Origin: Melaminivora suipulveris
GTDB taxonomy: Bacteria > Pseudomonadota > Gammaproteobacteria > Burkholderiales > Burkholderiaceae_C
Direction of reading: 5' to 3'
DNA: 64,000 nt
NCBI RefSeq assembly: GCF_003008575.1
Contig: NZ_CP027667.1
Location: 372,001 to 436,000, forward strand
Position numbers and translations under genes: made by a program. Below are positions 1 through 9,993 of this stretch, one piece after another. A model generated the notes under the pieces. That model did not search any database, had not been told where the DNA came from, and saw nothing but the letters and a program-made list of their open reading frames with translations. Within the stretch, counting starts at the first letter, position 1, and each line of letters opens with the position of its first letter.

Positions 1-1025
1 TTGGTGATGCCCTTGCTCGAATCGACCATGGCCAGCTCGGGCCGGTACTCGTGGCAGGCGTGCAGGTCGCGCAGCACTTCCTCGCGCTGGGCGCTGGGGA
101 GTTCCTCCAGCTTGTCGTACAGGTTGACCATGCCGTTGTTGACGTTCACGCCCAGCTCGTCAAACAGCTGCGCGTGCTTCTCGAACGCCTCGCGGTAGAA
201 AATCCGCACGCAGTGGCCGAACACGATGGGGTGCGAAACCTTCATCATGGTCGCCTTGACGTGCAGCGAGAACATCACGCCGGTCTTGCGCGCGTCCTCG
301 ATCTGCTTTTCATAGAACTCCAGCAGCGCCTTCTTGCTCATGAACATGGAGTCGATGACCTCGCGATCCTTGAGCGCCACCTGAGGCTTGAGCACGATGG
401 TCTTGCCGCTCTTGGTGAGCAACTCCATCTTGACGTCGCGCGCGCGATCGAGCGTCATGGACTTCTCGCCGTGATAGAAGTCGCCGTGGTGCATGTGCGA
501 GACGTGCGAGCGCGAGGCCTGGCTCCACTCGGCCATGTGGTGCGGGTTCTTGCGCGCGAACTCCTTGACCGCCTTGGGCGCGCGGCGATCCGAGTTGCCC
601 TCGCGCAGCACCGGGTTCACGGCGGAGCCGATGCACTTGTTGTAGCGCGCGCGGATGGCCTTTTCTTCCTCGCTCTTGGGGTCTTCCGGAAAGTCGGGGA
701 TGGCGTAGCCCTTGTCCTGCAGTTCCTTGATGGCCGACATGAGCTGCGCCACCGAGGCGCTGATGTTGGGCAGCTTGATGATGTTGGCGTCCGGCTGCAG
801 GGTCTTTTTGCCCAGCTCGGCCAGGTTGTTGGGCACCTTCTGCTCATCGCTCAGATAGTCGGGAAATTCGCCCAGGATGCGCGCGGCCACGGAGATGTCG
901 CTCTCGGCCACGTTGATGCCGGCCGGCGCCGTGAAGGCGCGCACGATGGGCAGCAGCGATGCCGTGGCCAGGCGCGGCGCCTCGTCGGTCAGGGTGTAGA
1001 TGATGGTGGGTTGCTGGGTGCTCAT
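1..1025 (-). CDS. icd: NADP-dependent isocitrate dehydrogenase, monomeric type (5' part)
   Basis: The visible part encodes about the first 341 residues, beginning MSTQQPTIIYTLTDEAP, of the large monomeric isocitrate dehydrogenase (family length about 740 residues). The enzyme converts isocitrate to 2-oxoglutarate with NADP in the TCA cycle in the cytoplasm. Family-typical stretches such as LPNISASVAQLMSAI and the later SHPIVFGHCVRIFYREAF support the call over the unrelated dimeric Icd. The gene runs leftward off the window edge, so the C-terminal half cannot be judged. The ATG at the right end is the first start that gives the family N-terminus. Confidence 0.93.
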   Translation of the reverse strand, partial: MSTQQPTIIYTLTDEAPRLATASLLPIVRAFTAPAGINVAESDISVAARILGEFPDYLSDEQKVPNNLAELGKKTLQPDANIIKLPNISASVAQLMSAIKELQDKGYAIPDFPEDPKSEEEKAIRARYNKCIGSAVNPVLREGNSDRRAPKAVKEFARKNPHHMAEWSQASRSHVSHMHHGDFYHGEKSMTLDRARDVKMELLTKSGKTIVLKPQVALKDREVIDSMFMSKKALLEFYEKQIEDARKTGVMFSLHVKATMMKVSHPIVFGHCVRIFYREAFEKHAQLFDELGVNVNNGMVNLYDKLEELPSAQREEVLRDLHACHEYRPELAMVDSSKGIT

Positions 1026-1209
1026 CCGTGTCTCTCAGGTCAGAAATAACGCAAGGGGTGGCGGGTCGGCCCGGCGGCGGGTGGCCACTGCGGCGACAGG
1101 CTGCGATTGTGCGCGACGGGACCGGCGCAACTTCCGTTTTTCGCAACCGAATACCGCCATGTAAAAAGATAAGGGTTAACCCGCATTCGCCAGCAGGACG
1201 GCGCGCAAG

Positions 1210-1240
1210 AAAAAAGCCCCGCGATGGCTCGCGGGGCTTT
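1210..1240 (-). terminator. rho-independent terminator after sodB
   Basis: An 11-bp perfect stem (AAGCCCCGCGA paired with TCGCGGGGCTT) has a 4-base loop. Read leftward it is followed by a run of T (A-run at 1210-1215 on the + strand). It lies 48 bases past the sodB stop, and separates sodB from the isocitrate dehydrogenase gene on the same strand. Confidence 0.85.
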
Positions 1241-1287
1241 GCTCAATTCAGGCGCAGGCAACGCGCACGCCTTGGGATGCCAAAAGA

Positions 1288-1869
1288 TCAGGCGAAGTTG
1301 GCTTCGGCAAACTTCCAGTTGGCCAGCTTGTCGAAGAAGGTTTCGACGAAGCGCGGGCGCTCGTTGCGGTAGTCGATGTAGTAGGCGTGCTCCCAGACGT
1401 CCACCGTGAGCAGAGCCTTGTCCTCGGTAGTGAGGGGAGTACCGGCCGCGCCCATGTTGACGATGTCCACGCTGCCGTCAGCCTTCTTGACCAGCCAGGT
1501 CCAGCCCGAGCCGAAGTTGCCGGCGGCGCTCTTGACGAAAGCTTCCTTGAAGGCGCCGTAGCTGCCCCACTTGGCGCGGATGGCGTCGGCCAGGGCTCCG
1601 GAAGGCTCACCGCCGCCATTGGGCGCCATGCAGTTCCAGAAAAAGGTGTGGTTCCAGATCTGGGCGGAATTGTTGTAGATGCCGCCGCTGGACTTCTTGA
1701 CGATCTCCTCCAGCGGCATGTTCTCGAACTCTGTTCCCTTTTGCAGGTTGTTCAGGTTCGTGACGTAGGCCTTGTGGTGCTTGCCATGGTGGTACTCGAG
1801 CGTCTCACGGCTGTAGTGCGGCGCCAGCGCGTCGATGGGATAAGGCAGCGGCGGCAGGGTGTGTTCCAT
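1288..1869 (-). CDS. sodB: superoxide dismutase [Fe]
   Basis: This 193-residue protein has the usual length of a cytoplasmic FeSOD, which dismutates superoxide to oxygen and peroxide. Metal ligands can be placed at His27 (EYHHGKHH), His73 (IWNHTFFW) and the DVWEHAYY motif (Asp and His). Gln69, in AQIWNH, is the residue typical of the iron enzyme rather than the manganese one. The start at [10 protein letters not shown] matches the family N-terminus, and further upstream in-frame sequence is not SOD-like. A TACAAT box at 1937-1942, read leftward, could be its -10 element, but no convincing -35 is seen. A terminator follows. Confidence 0.95.
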   Translation of the reverse strand: MEHTLPPLPYPIDALAPHYSRETLEYHHGKHHKAYVTNLNNLQKGTEFENMPLEEIVKKSSGGIYNNSAQIWNHTFFWNCMAPNGGGEPSGALADAIRAKWGSYGAFKEAFVKSAAGNFGSGWTWLVKKADGSVDIVNMGAAGTPLTTEDKALLTVDVWEHAYYIDYRNERPRFVETFFDKLANWKFAEANFA

Positions 1870-1999
1870 GGTGGGTCCTTTTTTCGGTTGCGGTGGGATC
1901 GGCCGCCCGGTCTTGGCCTGGCGGGGTGAACGAGCCATTGTAGGAAAGGAACGACACGCATCGCTGTAGGCGGCTGCCGCAGCCTGATGCTGGGTGCCG

Positions 2000-3331
2000 C
2001 TACAGCAAACGGCGCTGATCGACCGTGACGTCCACCTGCCCATGCGCCAGCGTGGCCAGCAGCGCGTCGCCCGGGCGCACCTGCGCCGGATCGGTCACGG
2101 CGCGGCCGCTGGCGTCGGTCAGCACGGCGTAGCCGCGCTGCAGCACAAGTTGCGGGTTGAGCAACTCCAGGCGCAGAGATAGCCGTTCCAGCGATTCGCG
2201 GCGGCGCGCCAGCGACTGGGACAGCTTTTCGGGCAAAGAGGCCTCCAGCCGTTGACCTTCATGCGTGAGGCGCTGCAATTTCAATAGCGCACCGTGGCGC
2301 ATGCGTTGCGCCAGGCGGGCCAGCTGCAGCTGCTGGCGCGCCGCCAGGCCCGAGGGGCGGCCCAGGCGCTGCGCCGCCATGTCCAGGCGCTGCAGGCGGT
2401 TGTCGATCTGGCGCTGCACGCCGTCAGCCAGGCGCCGCGCCAGCAGGTCCAGCGCGCCCAGCCAGACCTCGCGCGGCTGCGCCACCAGCTCGGCGGCGGC
2501 GGTGGGCGTGGGGGCGCGCAGGTCGGCGCAGAAGTCGGCGATGGTGAAATCGGTCTCGTGCCCCACGCCGCTGATGAGTGGCACCGGGCTTTGCACCACC
2601 ATGCGCGCCACGCGCTCGTCGTTGAAGGCCCACAGATCCTCGATGGAGCCGCCGCCGCGCACCAGCAGGATGACGTCCACCGGCGGAGCGTCTTCAAGGG
2701 CCGAATTGCCCGCCAGCCCTCGTCCTGCTTCGGTCAGCCGGTACATTTTCGATAGCGCCTCGCACAGCGACGGCGGCGCCTGCACGCCTTGCACCAGCGC
2801 CGGCACCAGCACCACGGGAATGTGCGGCACGCGCCGGCGCAGGGCGGTCACCACGTCGTGCAGCGCGGCAGCACCCGGCGAGGTGACGATGCCAATGGCG
2901 CGCGGCATGAGCGGCAGTTCGCGCTTGCGCGCGGCGTCGAACAGACCCTCGGCCTCCAGCCGGGCCTTCAGGCGCAGGAATTCCTCGAACAGCGCGCCCT
3001 GGCCCGCGCGGCGCATGTCCTCGACGATCAGTTGCAGATCACCCCGCGCCTCGTACACGCCCAGGCGGCCGCTGACCTCGACCAGCTCACCGTCGCGCGG
3101 CGCAAAGTTCAAAGCGCCGGCAGCGCGGCGGAACATGGCGCAGCGGATCTGCCCGCCCGCGTCCTTCAGCGTGAAGTAGCAGTGCCCGCTGGCGGCGCGC
3201 GAAAAGCCGGTGATCTCGCCGCGCACCCCCACCGGGTTGAAGCGCGCGGCCAAGGTGTCAGCAACGGCGCGGCATAGCGCGCCAACCTGCCAGATATGCG
3301 GCGCCGCGCCTGGGTTTTCAGTCTCGAACAT
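2000..3331 (-). CDS. xseA: exodeoxyribonuclease VII large subunit
   Basis: This 443-residue protein is the catalytic large subunit of exonuclease VII, which degrades single-stranded DNA from both ends and needs the small subunit XseB (not in this window). An N-terminal OB-fold, including [20 protein letters not shown], is followed by the nuclease domain with [16 protein letters not shown] and [19 protein letters not shown]. The start MFETENPG sits just before the OB-fold. An upstream in-frame extension of 35 residues does not look like protein. About 25 extra residues precede the GGGS motif, around [18 protein letters not shown], and may be an inserted repeat remnant. Confidence 0.93.
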   Translation of the reverse strand: MFETENPGAAPHIWQVGALCRAVADTLAARFNPVGVRGEITGFSRAASGHCYFTLKDAGGQIRCAMFRRAAGALNFAPRDGELVEVSGRLGVYEARGDLQLIVEDMRRAGQGALFEEFLRLKARLEAEGLFDAARKRELPLMPRAIGIVTSPGAAALHDVVTALRRRVPHIPVVLVPALVQGVQAPPSLCEALSKMYRLTEAGRGLAGNSALEDAPPVDVILLVRGGGSIEDLWAFNDERVARMVVQSPVPLISGVGHETDFTIADFCADLRAPTPTAAAELVAQPREVWLGALDLLARRLADGVQRQIDNRLQRLDMAAQRLGRPSGLAARQQLQLARLAQRMRHGALLKLQRLTHEGQRLEASLPEKLSQSLARRRESLERLSLRLELLNPQLVLQRGYAVLTDASGRAVTDPAQVRPGDALLATLAHGQVDVTVDQRRLL

Positions 3332-3684
3332 AGGCCGGATGCGGGTTTGCAGCGCGCGCGCATGGCGCAGTAGTCCACAGAAAGTTCCGGGCGGGAATGT
3401 CAAGCCCCTGCCGCACGAGATTCTTGCAACCTCCAAAGAAGCGTTTGCAAGTCTTTGATGGAAAAGAGATTTTCATGCTTGCACCGCTCTGTCTCGCATT
3501 TCCAACAACCGCCGGGGAATGTGCCGGGAGCGGGACCGCAGGGGTTTCCCACAAAGTTATCCACAGGTTGGGCACGTCGCTGGCCTGTGGTATGTGGCGC
3601 CGGGCCGCCGGCCGCGGCGGCGCAGGTGGGCTGCGCCATAATCGCCCGCTGCCATCCATTGCATCGCACGAGCGGGGAGAAAAA
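3332..3684. other. divergent intergenic region with a DnaA-box-like site
   Basis: This 353-base stretch separates divergent xseA and exbB and must hold both promoters. It contains a perfect match to the DnaA box TTATCCACA at 3557-3565 and an inverted repeat CTTGCAA/TTGCAAG at 3423-3451. A cataat hexamer at about 3639 could be a -10 element for exbB, but I cannot place a confident -35. No protein-like reading frame is seen. Confidence 0.4.
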
Positions 3685-4320
3685 TTGCTGTCGATCATAC
3701 AAGCCGCAGGCTGGCCCATCTGGCCCCTGCTCGCGTGTTCCGTCCTGGCGCTGGCGCTGATTTTCGAGCGCTTCGTGGCCCTGCAGACCAAGCGCGTGGC
3801 GCCGCCCAGGCTGCTCGATGAGGCCATTTCCGTGTCCAGCCGCGGCCTGCCCGCGCCGGACGTGGCCAGCCAGCTGGCGCAAAGCTCGGCCCTGGGCGAG
3901 GTGCTGGCCACCGGCCTGCGCACCCTGGCCGCCCACCCGGCCAGCAGCGAGGCCGAGCTGCGCGCCGCCATCGAAGGCGCCGGGCGCACCGTGGCGCTGC
4001 GGCTGGAGAAATATCTGAACGCCCTGGCCACCATCGCCTCGGCGGCGCCGCTGCTGGGCCTGTTCGGCACGGTGGTCGGCATGATCGAAATCTTCGGCTC
4101 GCAGGGCGGCGCCAATGCGGTGGCCGGCGGCGCGGGCAACCCGGCGCAGCTGGCGCACGGCATTTCGGTGGCGCTGTACAACACCGCCTTCGGCCTGATC
4201 ATCGCCATTCCCGCGCTGATCTTCTGGCGCTACTTTCGCAGCCGGGTGGACGTGTACCTGCTCACCCTGGAGCTGGCCGCCGAGCAGTTCGTGCGCCACC
4301 TGGCGCGCCTGCCGCGCTGA
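3685..4320 (+). CDS. exbB: ExbB/TolQ-type proton channel protein
   Basis: This 211-residue inner-membrane protein of the MotA/TolQ/ExbB family uses the proton gradient, together with ExbD, to energise TonB- or Tol-type transport across the envelope. A first membrane helix lies at about residues 8-28 (WPIWPLLACSVLALALIF). The conserved channel segment LATIASAAPLLGLFGTVVGM is followed by a third helix ending IPALIFWRYF. The likely start is TTG at 3685, 5 bases behind a purine-rich gcggggaga ribosome site; no ATG lies nearby in frame. It is the first gene of a block with exbD, lpxK, ycaR and kdsB, an order I recognise from related betaproteobacteria. Confidence 0.9.
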   Translation: MLSIIQAAGWPIWPLLACSVLALALIFERFVALQTKRVAPPRLLDEAISVSSRGLPAPDVASQLAQSSALGEVLATGLRTLAAHPASSEAELRAAIEGAGRTVALRLEKYLNALATIASAAPLLGLFGTVVGMIEIFGSQGGANAVAGGAGNPAQLAHGISVALYNTAFGLIIAIPALIFWRYFRSRVDVYLLTLELAAEQFVRHLARLPR

Positions 4321-4337
4321 ATGCGCCCGCCCGCGCC

Positions 4338-4769
4338 ATGAATTTTCGCCCCCGCCCCAAGGAAGCGCCGGAGATCAACCTGATTCCGTTCATCGACGTG
4401 CTGTTGGTGATCCTGATCTTTTTGATGCTGTCGACGACCTACAGCAAGTTCACAGAGCTGCAGGTCACCCTGCCGGTGGCCGACGCCGAGCAGCTGCGCG
4501 ACCGCCCGCGCGAGATCATCGTCGCCGTCTCGCCCGAGGGCCGCTACGCCGTCAACCGGGACACGCTGGACGGGCGCAGCGTCGAGCACGTCGCCCGCGC
4601 GCTGCAGGACGCCGCGCGTACCAGCGCTGGCGGGGACAGCGTGGTCATCATCAGCGCCGACGCCGCCGCGCCGCACCAGGCGGTGATCACCGTCATGGAG
4701 GCCGCGCGCCGCGCCGGCCTGGCGCAGATCACCTTCGCCACGCAGACAGCGGGCGCGACGCCGCGCTAG
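4338..4769 (+). CDS. exbD: ExbD/TolR family biopolymer transport protein
   Basis: This 143-residue partner of ExbB has a short cytoplasmic N-terminus, one membrane helix ([19 protein letters not shown], about residues 13-31) with the essential Asp at position 20, and a periplasmic domain carrying [14 protein letters not shown] and [19 protein letters not shown]. It starts 17 bases after exbB ends. Neighbouring lipid A genes suggest an envelope-maintenance operon rather than a dedicated iron-uptake locus, but no TonB gene is visible and the exact partner is not shown. Confidence 0.92.
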   Translation: MNFRPRPKEAPEINLIPFIDVLLVILIFLMLSTTYSKFTELQVTLPVADAEQLRDRPREIIVAVSPEGRYAVNRDTLDGRSVEHVARALQDAARTSAGGDSVVIISADAAAPHQAVITVMEAARRAGLAQITFATQTAGATPR

Positions 4770-4776
4770 TGAGGGG

Positions 4777-5775
4777 ATGAGCGCGCGCCTGCGCCGGGCC
4801 TGGCAGCGCCGCGGACCGCTGGCCATCGCCCTTCTGCCGCTGACCGGGGTGTATGGCTTGCTGACCCTGCTGCGCCGGCTACCGTACCGGGCGGGCCTGC
4901 TGCGATCCACTCGCCTGCCGGTGCCGCTCATCGTGGTCGGCAACGTCACCGCCGGCGGCGGCGGCAAGACGCCCGTGACCATCGCCCTCGTCCAGCATCT
5001 ACAGGCGTGCGGCTGGCGCCCCGGCGTCATCTCGCGCGGCTACGGCCGGCGCGACAGCGGCGATGGCGACGTGCGGTCGGTGCTGGCCGACAGCGCGGCA
5101 CAGGAAGTAGGCGACGAGCCGCTCTTGATCGCCCGGCGCACCGGCGCGCCGGTCTTCGTGGCGCGCCGCCGCGCCGCCGCCGGCGCGGCGCTGCTGGCCG
5201 CCCATCCGCAGGTCGACGTGCTGGTGTGTGACGACGGTCTGCAGCACCTGGCGCTGGCACGCGACGTGGAGGTCTGTGTCTTCAACGACCAGGGCGCGGG
5301 CAACGGCTGGCTGCTGCCTGCCGGCCCGCTGCGCGAGCCGTGGCCACGGCCGGTGGATTTCACACTGCACACCGGCCCGGCGCCGGGCGGCAGCGCGCCG
5401 CAGTTCGCGCTGCAGCGCAGCCTTGCGGACCATGCCATCGATGCTGCAGGCCGGCGCGTGGCGCTGGCCAGCCTGCGCGGCGCGCCGCTGCACGCGGTCG
5501 CCGCCATCGCCCGGCCGGAGGCCTTCTTCGCCATGCTGCGCGCGCGGGATCTTACGCTGCAGACCTGTGAGACGCTGCCAGATCACTATGGTTTTGATAG
5601 CTGGTTACGCAATCAAGACGCCGGTTCAAGCCTGATTTGCACCGAAAAAGACGCCGTCAAGCTATGGCCGCGCCACCCCGAGGCGCTGGCCGTGCCGCTC
5701 ACGCTGACCCTGCCGCAGGACTTCCTGCAGGCTCTGGATGCGCGGCTGGCCTCACTATCATCGCGTTCCACTTGA
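4777..5775 (+). CDS. lpxK: tetraacyldisaccharide 4'-kinase
   Basis: This 332-residue inner-membrane kinase adds the 4'-phosphate to the lipid A precursor. The P-loop [13 protein letters not shown] lies at about residues 55-67, after an N-terminal membrane-associated segment. [17 protein letters not shown] is the family signature that follows. The gene begins 7 bases after exbD, so co-transcription is likely. Near its 3' end (5591-5646), in-frame DNA resembles a copy of the dispersed repeat. It encodes roughly [20 protein letters not shown], and the conserved [10 protein letters not shown] motif directly follows and overlaps it. Confidence 0.95.
   Translation: MSARLRRAWQRRGPLAIALLPLTGVYGLLTLLRRLPYRAGLLRSTRLPVPLIVVGNVTAGGGGKTPVTIALVQHLQACGWRPGVISRGYGRRDSGDGDVRSVLADSAAQEVGDEPLLIARRTGAPVFVARRRAAAGAALLAAHPQVDVLVCDDGLQHLALARDVEVCVFNDQGAGNGWLLPAGPLREPWPRPVDFTLHTGPAPGGSAPQFALQRSLADHAIDAAGRRVALASLRGAPLHAVAAIARPEAFFAMLRARDLTLQTCETLPDHYGFDSWLRNQDAGSSLICTEKDAVKLWPRHPEALAVPLTLTLPQDFLQALDARLASLSSRST
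5591..5646 (+). repeat. dispersed 55-bp repeat, copy inside lpxK
   Basis: This copy begins GTTTTGATAGCTGG, continues through ACGCCGGTTCAAGCC, and ends TTTGCACCGAAA. It matches the layout of the intergenic copies: a GATAGCT head, a CGCCG core, and a TTTGC..GAAA tail. It lies in frame within lpxK. It is a degenerate copy, so the assignment rests on alignment by eye. Confidence 0.55.
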
Positions 5776-5785
5776 GAGAACCGTC

Positions 5786-5968
5786 ATGGACCCGAAACTG
5801 CTTGAACTGCTGGTGTGCCCCGTGACCAAGGGCCCTTTGACCTACGACCGTGAACATCAGGAACTGGTCTCGCGCAGCGCGCGCCTGGCTTATCCGGTGC
5901 GCGACGGCATTCCGGTACTGCTGGAAAACGAGGCCCGCACGCTGACCGACGAAGAGCTCGAGCGGTGA
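5786..5968 (+). CDS. ycaR: Trm112-like protein YcaR
   Basis: This 60-residue Trm112-family small protein begins [18 protein letters not shown] and contains [20 protein letters not shown], the conserved family core. Relatives act as activators or stabilising partners of methyltransferases, and the bacterial YcaR type is almost always encoded between lpxK and kdsB, as here. Only one cysteine remains of the zinc-ribbon positions, which is common in this subgroup. Its stop overlaps the kdsB GTG start by four bases (GTGA), which implies translational coupling. Confidence 0.9.
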   Translation: MDPKLLELLVCPVTKGPLTYDREHQELVSRSARLAYPVRDGIPVLLENEARTLTDEELER

Positions 5969-6756
5969 GCACTGCGCCCGCGCCGTTCACGGTGCTCATT
6001 CCGGCGCGCCTGGCCTCCACGCGCCTGCCGGGTAAGCCGCTGGCCGATATCGCCGGCCTGCCCATGGTGGTGCGCGTGGCGCGCCAGGCCCTACGCAGCG
6101 GCGCGCAGCGCTGCGTCGTCGCCGCCGATGACGAACGCATCGTGCAGGCCTGCGCCGCGCACGACGTGCCGGCGTTGCTCACGCGCAGCGACCACGCCAG
6201 CGGCAGCGACCGTCTGGCCGAGGCTTGCGAGCTGCTGGCGCTGCCTGAGGACACCATCGTGGTCAACGTGCAGGGCGACGAGCCGCTGGTCGATCCCGCC
6301 CTGATCGACGCTGTCGCCACGCTGCTTGCCACGCGCGCCGAGGCCAGCATGGGCACGGCTGCGCACGCCATAGCCAGCGCCGCGGATTTCGGCAACCCCA
6401 ACGTCGTCAAGGTGGTGCTGGACGCGCGCGGGCTGGCGCAATATTTCAGCCGCGCGCCCATCCCCCACGCGCGCGACCATGCGCCCGGCCAGGCCTGGTG
6501 GCGCTCGGCAGCAGCCCAGGGCTTTGCGCCGCTACGCCACATCGGCATCTACAGCTACCGCGTCGGTTTCCTGCGCAGCTTTCCGCATCTGGCGCCGGCC
6601 CCCACCGAACAGCTTGAACAGCTGGAACAGTTGCGCGCCCTGTGGCACGGCCACCGCATCGCCGTACACGTGGCGCGCGAGGCGCCCGGCGCTGGCGTGG
6701 ACACACCCGAGGACCTGCAGCGAGTGCGCGCGCTGCTGGCCGTTCAGCGCGGCTGA
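5965..6756 (+). CDS. kdsB: 3-deoxy-manno-octulosonate cytidylyltransferase
   Basis: This 263-residue enzyme activates Kdo as CMP-Kdo for lipopolysaccharide inner-core synthesis. The nucleotide-binding [18 protein letters not shown] lies near residues 12-29, and [16 protein letters not shown] is the central signature. [16 protein letters not shown] and the C-terminal [15 protein letters not shown] are also family-typical. It starts at GTG, overlapping the ycaR stop. The 3' end overlaps the convergent doxX gene by 13 bases. Confidence 0.95.
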   Translation: MSTAPAPFTVLIPARLASTRLPGKPLADIAGLPMVVRVARQALRSGAQRCVVAADDERIVQACAAHDVPALLTRSDHASGSDRLAEACELLALPEDTIVVNVQGDEPLVDPALIDAVATLLATRAEASMGTAAHAIASAADFGNPNVVKVVLDARGLAQYFSRAPIPHARDHAPGQAWWRSAAAQGFAPLRHIGIYSYRVGFLRSFPHLAPAPTEQLEQLEQLRALWHGHRIAVHVAREAPGAGVDTPEDLQRVRALLAVQRG

Positions 6757-7169
6757 ACCGTCCCGCGCCGGCCTTCGACGCTGTAGGCACCCGGCCCGAA
6801 CGCGGCCAGCACCAACAGGCCACCAATCACGGCCAAATGCTCGTCGAAGATGATCTTTTGCAGCATCTGCGCCTCCTGCGGCATGGCCCACCAGTTGTGG
6901 TACAGCAGTCCCGCTACCAGGGTGAACAGGGCCAGCGCCAGCGATGCCCAGCGCGTGCCCCAGCCCAGCACCAGCGCCAGGCCGCCCAGGATCTCCACGG
7001 CGATCACCAGCGCCGTGGCCAGCTCGGGCATGGGCAGCCCTTTGGAGGCCACCATACCGACCGTGCCGGCGAAACCACCGATCTTGGCCAGACCGGACGG
7101 CAGGAACAGATACGCCAGCAACAGCCGCCCGACCAGGGCCAGGGTGTTTTGAACGGCAGGAGCATTCAT
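6744..7169 (-). CDS. DoxX family membrane protein
   Basis: This 141-residue inner-membrane protein has four predicted helices, for example [37 protein letters not shown], and [17 protein letters not shown]. The pattern matches DoxX/SURF4-like proteins, often linked to redox or thiol stress, but no specific function can be read. The ATG at 7169 has a strong GAGGAGG site 6 bases upstream. It is monocistronic and convergent with kdsB. Confidence 0.85.
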   Translation of the reverse strand: MNAPAVQNTLALVGRLLLAYLFLPSGLAKIGGFAGTVGMVASKGLPMPELATALVIAVEILGGLALVLGWGTRWASLALALFTLVAGLLYHNWWAMPQEAQMLQKIIFDEHLAVIGGLLVLAAFGPGAYSVEGRRGTVQPR

Positions 7170-7202
7170 CGCGGGACCTCCTCGGTGCAACAGGTGGGAT
7201 AG

Positions 7203-8042
<840 letters not shown>

Positions 8043-8063
8043 CCGGTCTTTCGGTAAACGCCG

Positions 8064-8091
8064 AACGCCCCGCCCTGCGCGGGGCGTTTTT
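8064..8091 (+). terminator. rho-independent terminator after adk
   Basis: A stem AACGCCCCGC/GCGGGGCGTT has a 5-base loop and is followed by five T. It lies 22 bases past the adk stop. The convergent asparaginase gene ends only 3 bases beyond it. Confidence 0.88.
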
Positions 8092-8093
8092 CT

Positions 8094-9056
8094 TCAGCCC
8101 TTGGCGCCCTCCATCAGCTCCAGCATCAGGCTGATGCGCGCCTTGACTGGCGACAGGCCTTGCGCGTCGGCCCACGCCAAGTCCGACTGCGGCAGCATGC
8201 GCCCCTGCGGGCAGCGCGATGCCATGCGTATCGCCACACCGGCCTGCTCGGCACGCATCAGCGCCGCGTGCAGCGTCTCGTGCAGCGTGCCGTTGCCGGT
8301 GGCCGCGGCGACCAGGCCATCCACTGCGGCGGCGACCAGGGCGTCGACCACGCTGCCGTCGACACCGGCGTGGCTCAACACGATGGCCACCCTGGGCCAC
8401 TGCGCGCCGCCTTGAGCCAGCCGCGCGGCCAGCGCGCCGTGCCGGGGCTCCTGGCCGGCCGGAGCGCAGCCATGCGCCCAGCGCACGCGGCCAGCCTCCA
8501 TCCAGCCGAGCGGCCCGCCATCGTGCGAAGCGAAAGCGTCCAGGCGCAGCGGATGCACTTTGGTCACCTCGCGCGCGCCATGCACCACGCCGGCGGCGAC
8601 CATCAGCACGCCGCGCGCCGTGGGCTCGGCCGCCAGGGCCACGGCGTCCAGCAGGTTCTGCGGCCCATCGGGCGCCAAGGCCGTGGCCGGGCGCATGGCG
8701 CAGGTCAGCACGACCGGTTTGTGCGCGGGCAGCAGGTTGTGCAGCAGCCACGCCGTCTCCTCCAGCGTGTCCGTGCCATGGGTGATGACGATGCCGGCGA
8801 CCTCGTCGTCCTCCAGGTGCGCCAGGCAGCGCGCCAGCAGTCGCGTCCACACGGCGTGGCTCATGTCCTTGCTGTCGATCTGCGCCACCTGCTCGGCCAG
8901 CAGCGGTCCGCGCGCGGCCTGCGCCAGCTGCGGCACGGCGGCCAGCAGCTGGTCTATGCCCAGCTGCGCCGCCGTGTAGCCCACGCTGGCGCCGGCCGCG
9001 TCGCCGGTGCCGGCGATGGTGCCGCCCGTGCCCAGTACCACGATCTTTCCTGCCAT
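8094..9056 (-). CDS. L-asparaginase
   Basis: This 320-residue enzyme of the bacterial asparaginase/glutaminase family hydrolyses asparagine to aspartate and ammonia. The first catalytic threonine lies in GTGGTIAGT (about residue 12), and the second in VITHGTDTLEETAWLL. No signal peptide is seen, which favours a cytoplasmic enzyme, although some relatives are periplasmic. The ATG at 9056 gives the exact family N-terminus MAGKIVVLGTGGTI. It is divergent from lexA, and their shared 90-base spacer holds the SOS boxes. Confidence 0.9.
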   Translation of the reverse strand: MAGKIVVLGTGGTIAGTGDAAGASVGYTAAQLGIDQLLAAVPQLAQAARGPLLAEQVAQIDSKDMSHAVWTRLLARCLAHLEDDEVAGIVITHGTDTLEETAWLLHNLLPAHKPVVLTCAMRPATALAPDGPQNLLDAVALAAEPTARGVLMVAAGVVHGAREVTKVHPLRLDAFASHDGGPLGWMEAGRVRWAHGCAPAGQEPRHGALAARLAQGGAQWPRVAIVLSHAGVDGSVVDALVAAAVDGLVAAATGNGTLHETLHAALMRAEQAGVAIRMASRCPQGRMLPQSDLAWADAQGLSPVKARISLMLELMEGAKG

Positions 9057-9078
9057 GACTCTTGCGTCCTTTTCAAAA

Positions 9079-9094
9079 CTGTTCAAAAATACAG
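9079..9094. promoter_or_regulatory. SOS box 1 (LexA operator)
   Basis: CTGT-TCAAAAAT-ACAG is a perfect CTGT-N8-ACAG LexA-binding palindrome, 53 bases upstream of the lexA start. It probably overlaps the lexA promoter and could also affect the divergent asparaginase gene. Confidence 0.88.
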
Positions 9095-9097
9095 CTA

Positions 9098-9113
9098 CTG
9101 GATTAAACAACAG
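9098..9113. promoter_or_regulatory. SOS box 2 (LexA operator)
   Basis: CTGG-ATTAAACA-ACAG matches the CTGT-N8-ACAG consensus with one mismatch. Its centre lies 19 bp from box 1, so two LexA dimers could bind side by side for tight autoregulation. Confidence 0.75.
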
Positions 9114-9146
9114 TAGTTCGTTCCACCCATCCGACTGGAGCACGCC

Positions 9147-9824
9147 ATGCTCGACCGCCCCAAGCTCACCGCCCGTCAGCAACAGATCCTGGATCTGATC
9201 CAGACTGCCATCGCGCGCACCGGCGCTCCGCCCACGCGCGCCGAGATCGCCGCCGAGCTGGGCTTTCGCTCGGCCAACGCCGCCGAGGAGCACCTGCAGG
9301 CGCTGGCGCGCAAGGGCGTCATCGAACTGGTCAGCGGCACCTCGCGCGGCATCCGCCTGCGCGGCGACACGGTGCGCAACATCAACGCCGCGCGCGGCGC
9401 GCAGTTCCATCTGCCCATCGCCAGCCTGATGAACCACCTGACCCTGCCGCTGATCGGCCGGGTCGCCGCCGGCTCGCCGATTCTGGCGCAGGAGCACGTG
9501 GACCAGAGCTACGCCGTCGAAGGCAGCCTGTTCCAGCACAAGCCGGACTACCTGCTCAAGGTGCGCGGCATGTCCATGCGCGACGCCGGCATCATGGACG
9601 GCGACCTGCTGGCGGTGCAGGCCACGCGCGAGGCGCGCAGCGGCCAGATCATCGTCGCGCGCCTGGGCGACGAAGTCACGGTCAAGCGCCTGCGCCGCAC
9701 CGGCAGCGCCATCGAGCTGCTGCCGGAAAACCCCGACTACCCGGTCATCCGCGTCGAGCCCGGCGAGCCCTTCGAGATCGAGGGCCTGGCCGTGGGCCTG
9801 ATCCGCAACACCATGCTGATGTAG
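9147..9824 (+). CDS. lexA: SOS repressor LexA
   Basis: This 225-residue autoproteolytic repressor of the DNA-damage response has an N-terminal winged helix ([20 protein letters not shown], about 29-48), the cleavage site Ala108-Gly109 in GRVAAGSP, catalytic Ser143 in GMSMRDAG, and Lys180 in DEVTVKRL. It is slightly longer than E. coli LexA (202), because the linker around residues 72-98 is extended. Two SOS boxes precede it, so autoregulation is expected. Confidence 0.97.
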   Translation: MLDRPKLTARQQQILDLIQTAIARTGAPPTRAEIAAELGFRSANAAEEHLQALARKGVIELVSGTSRGIRLRGDTVRNINAARGAQFHLPIASLMNHLTLPLIGRVAAGSPILAQEHVDQSYAVEGSLFQHKPDYLLKVRGMSMRDAGIMDGDLLAVQATREARSGQIIVARLGDEVTVKRLRRTGSAIELLPENPDYPVIRVEPGEPFEIEGLAVGLIRNTMLM

Positions 9825-9993
9825 TTGCTGCACACGGGCGCCGCCCTAGGTGGCGGGCGTCTGACGCGTGGCCCAACCCTGGTCCTACGTGTCAACCCTG
9901 GGGATGCGCGCCCTTTTCCCGATCATTTCGGCAATCCTGCCTGTGTCCTTGCTTGGCTGCCCCTTTTGTCAAGGGGTTTGAAGGAGTATTCAC

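Noticed and set aside
51..1049. Long rightward frame opposite the isocitrate dehydrogenase gene
   Set aside because: It is a mirror frame of a real gene in GC-rich DNA. Its His/Leu/Arg/Val-rich product has no fold-like pattern.
2742..2790. Possible repeat remnant in xseA near the GCGCTATCG stretch
   Set aside because: Only a few bases match the dispersed repeat; too weak to list as a copy.
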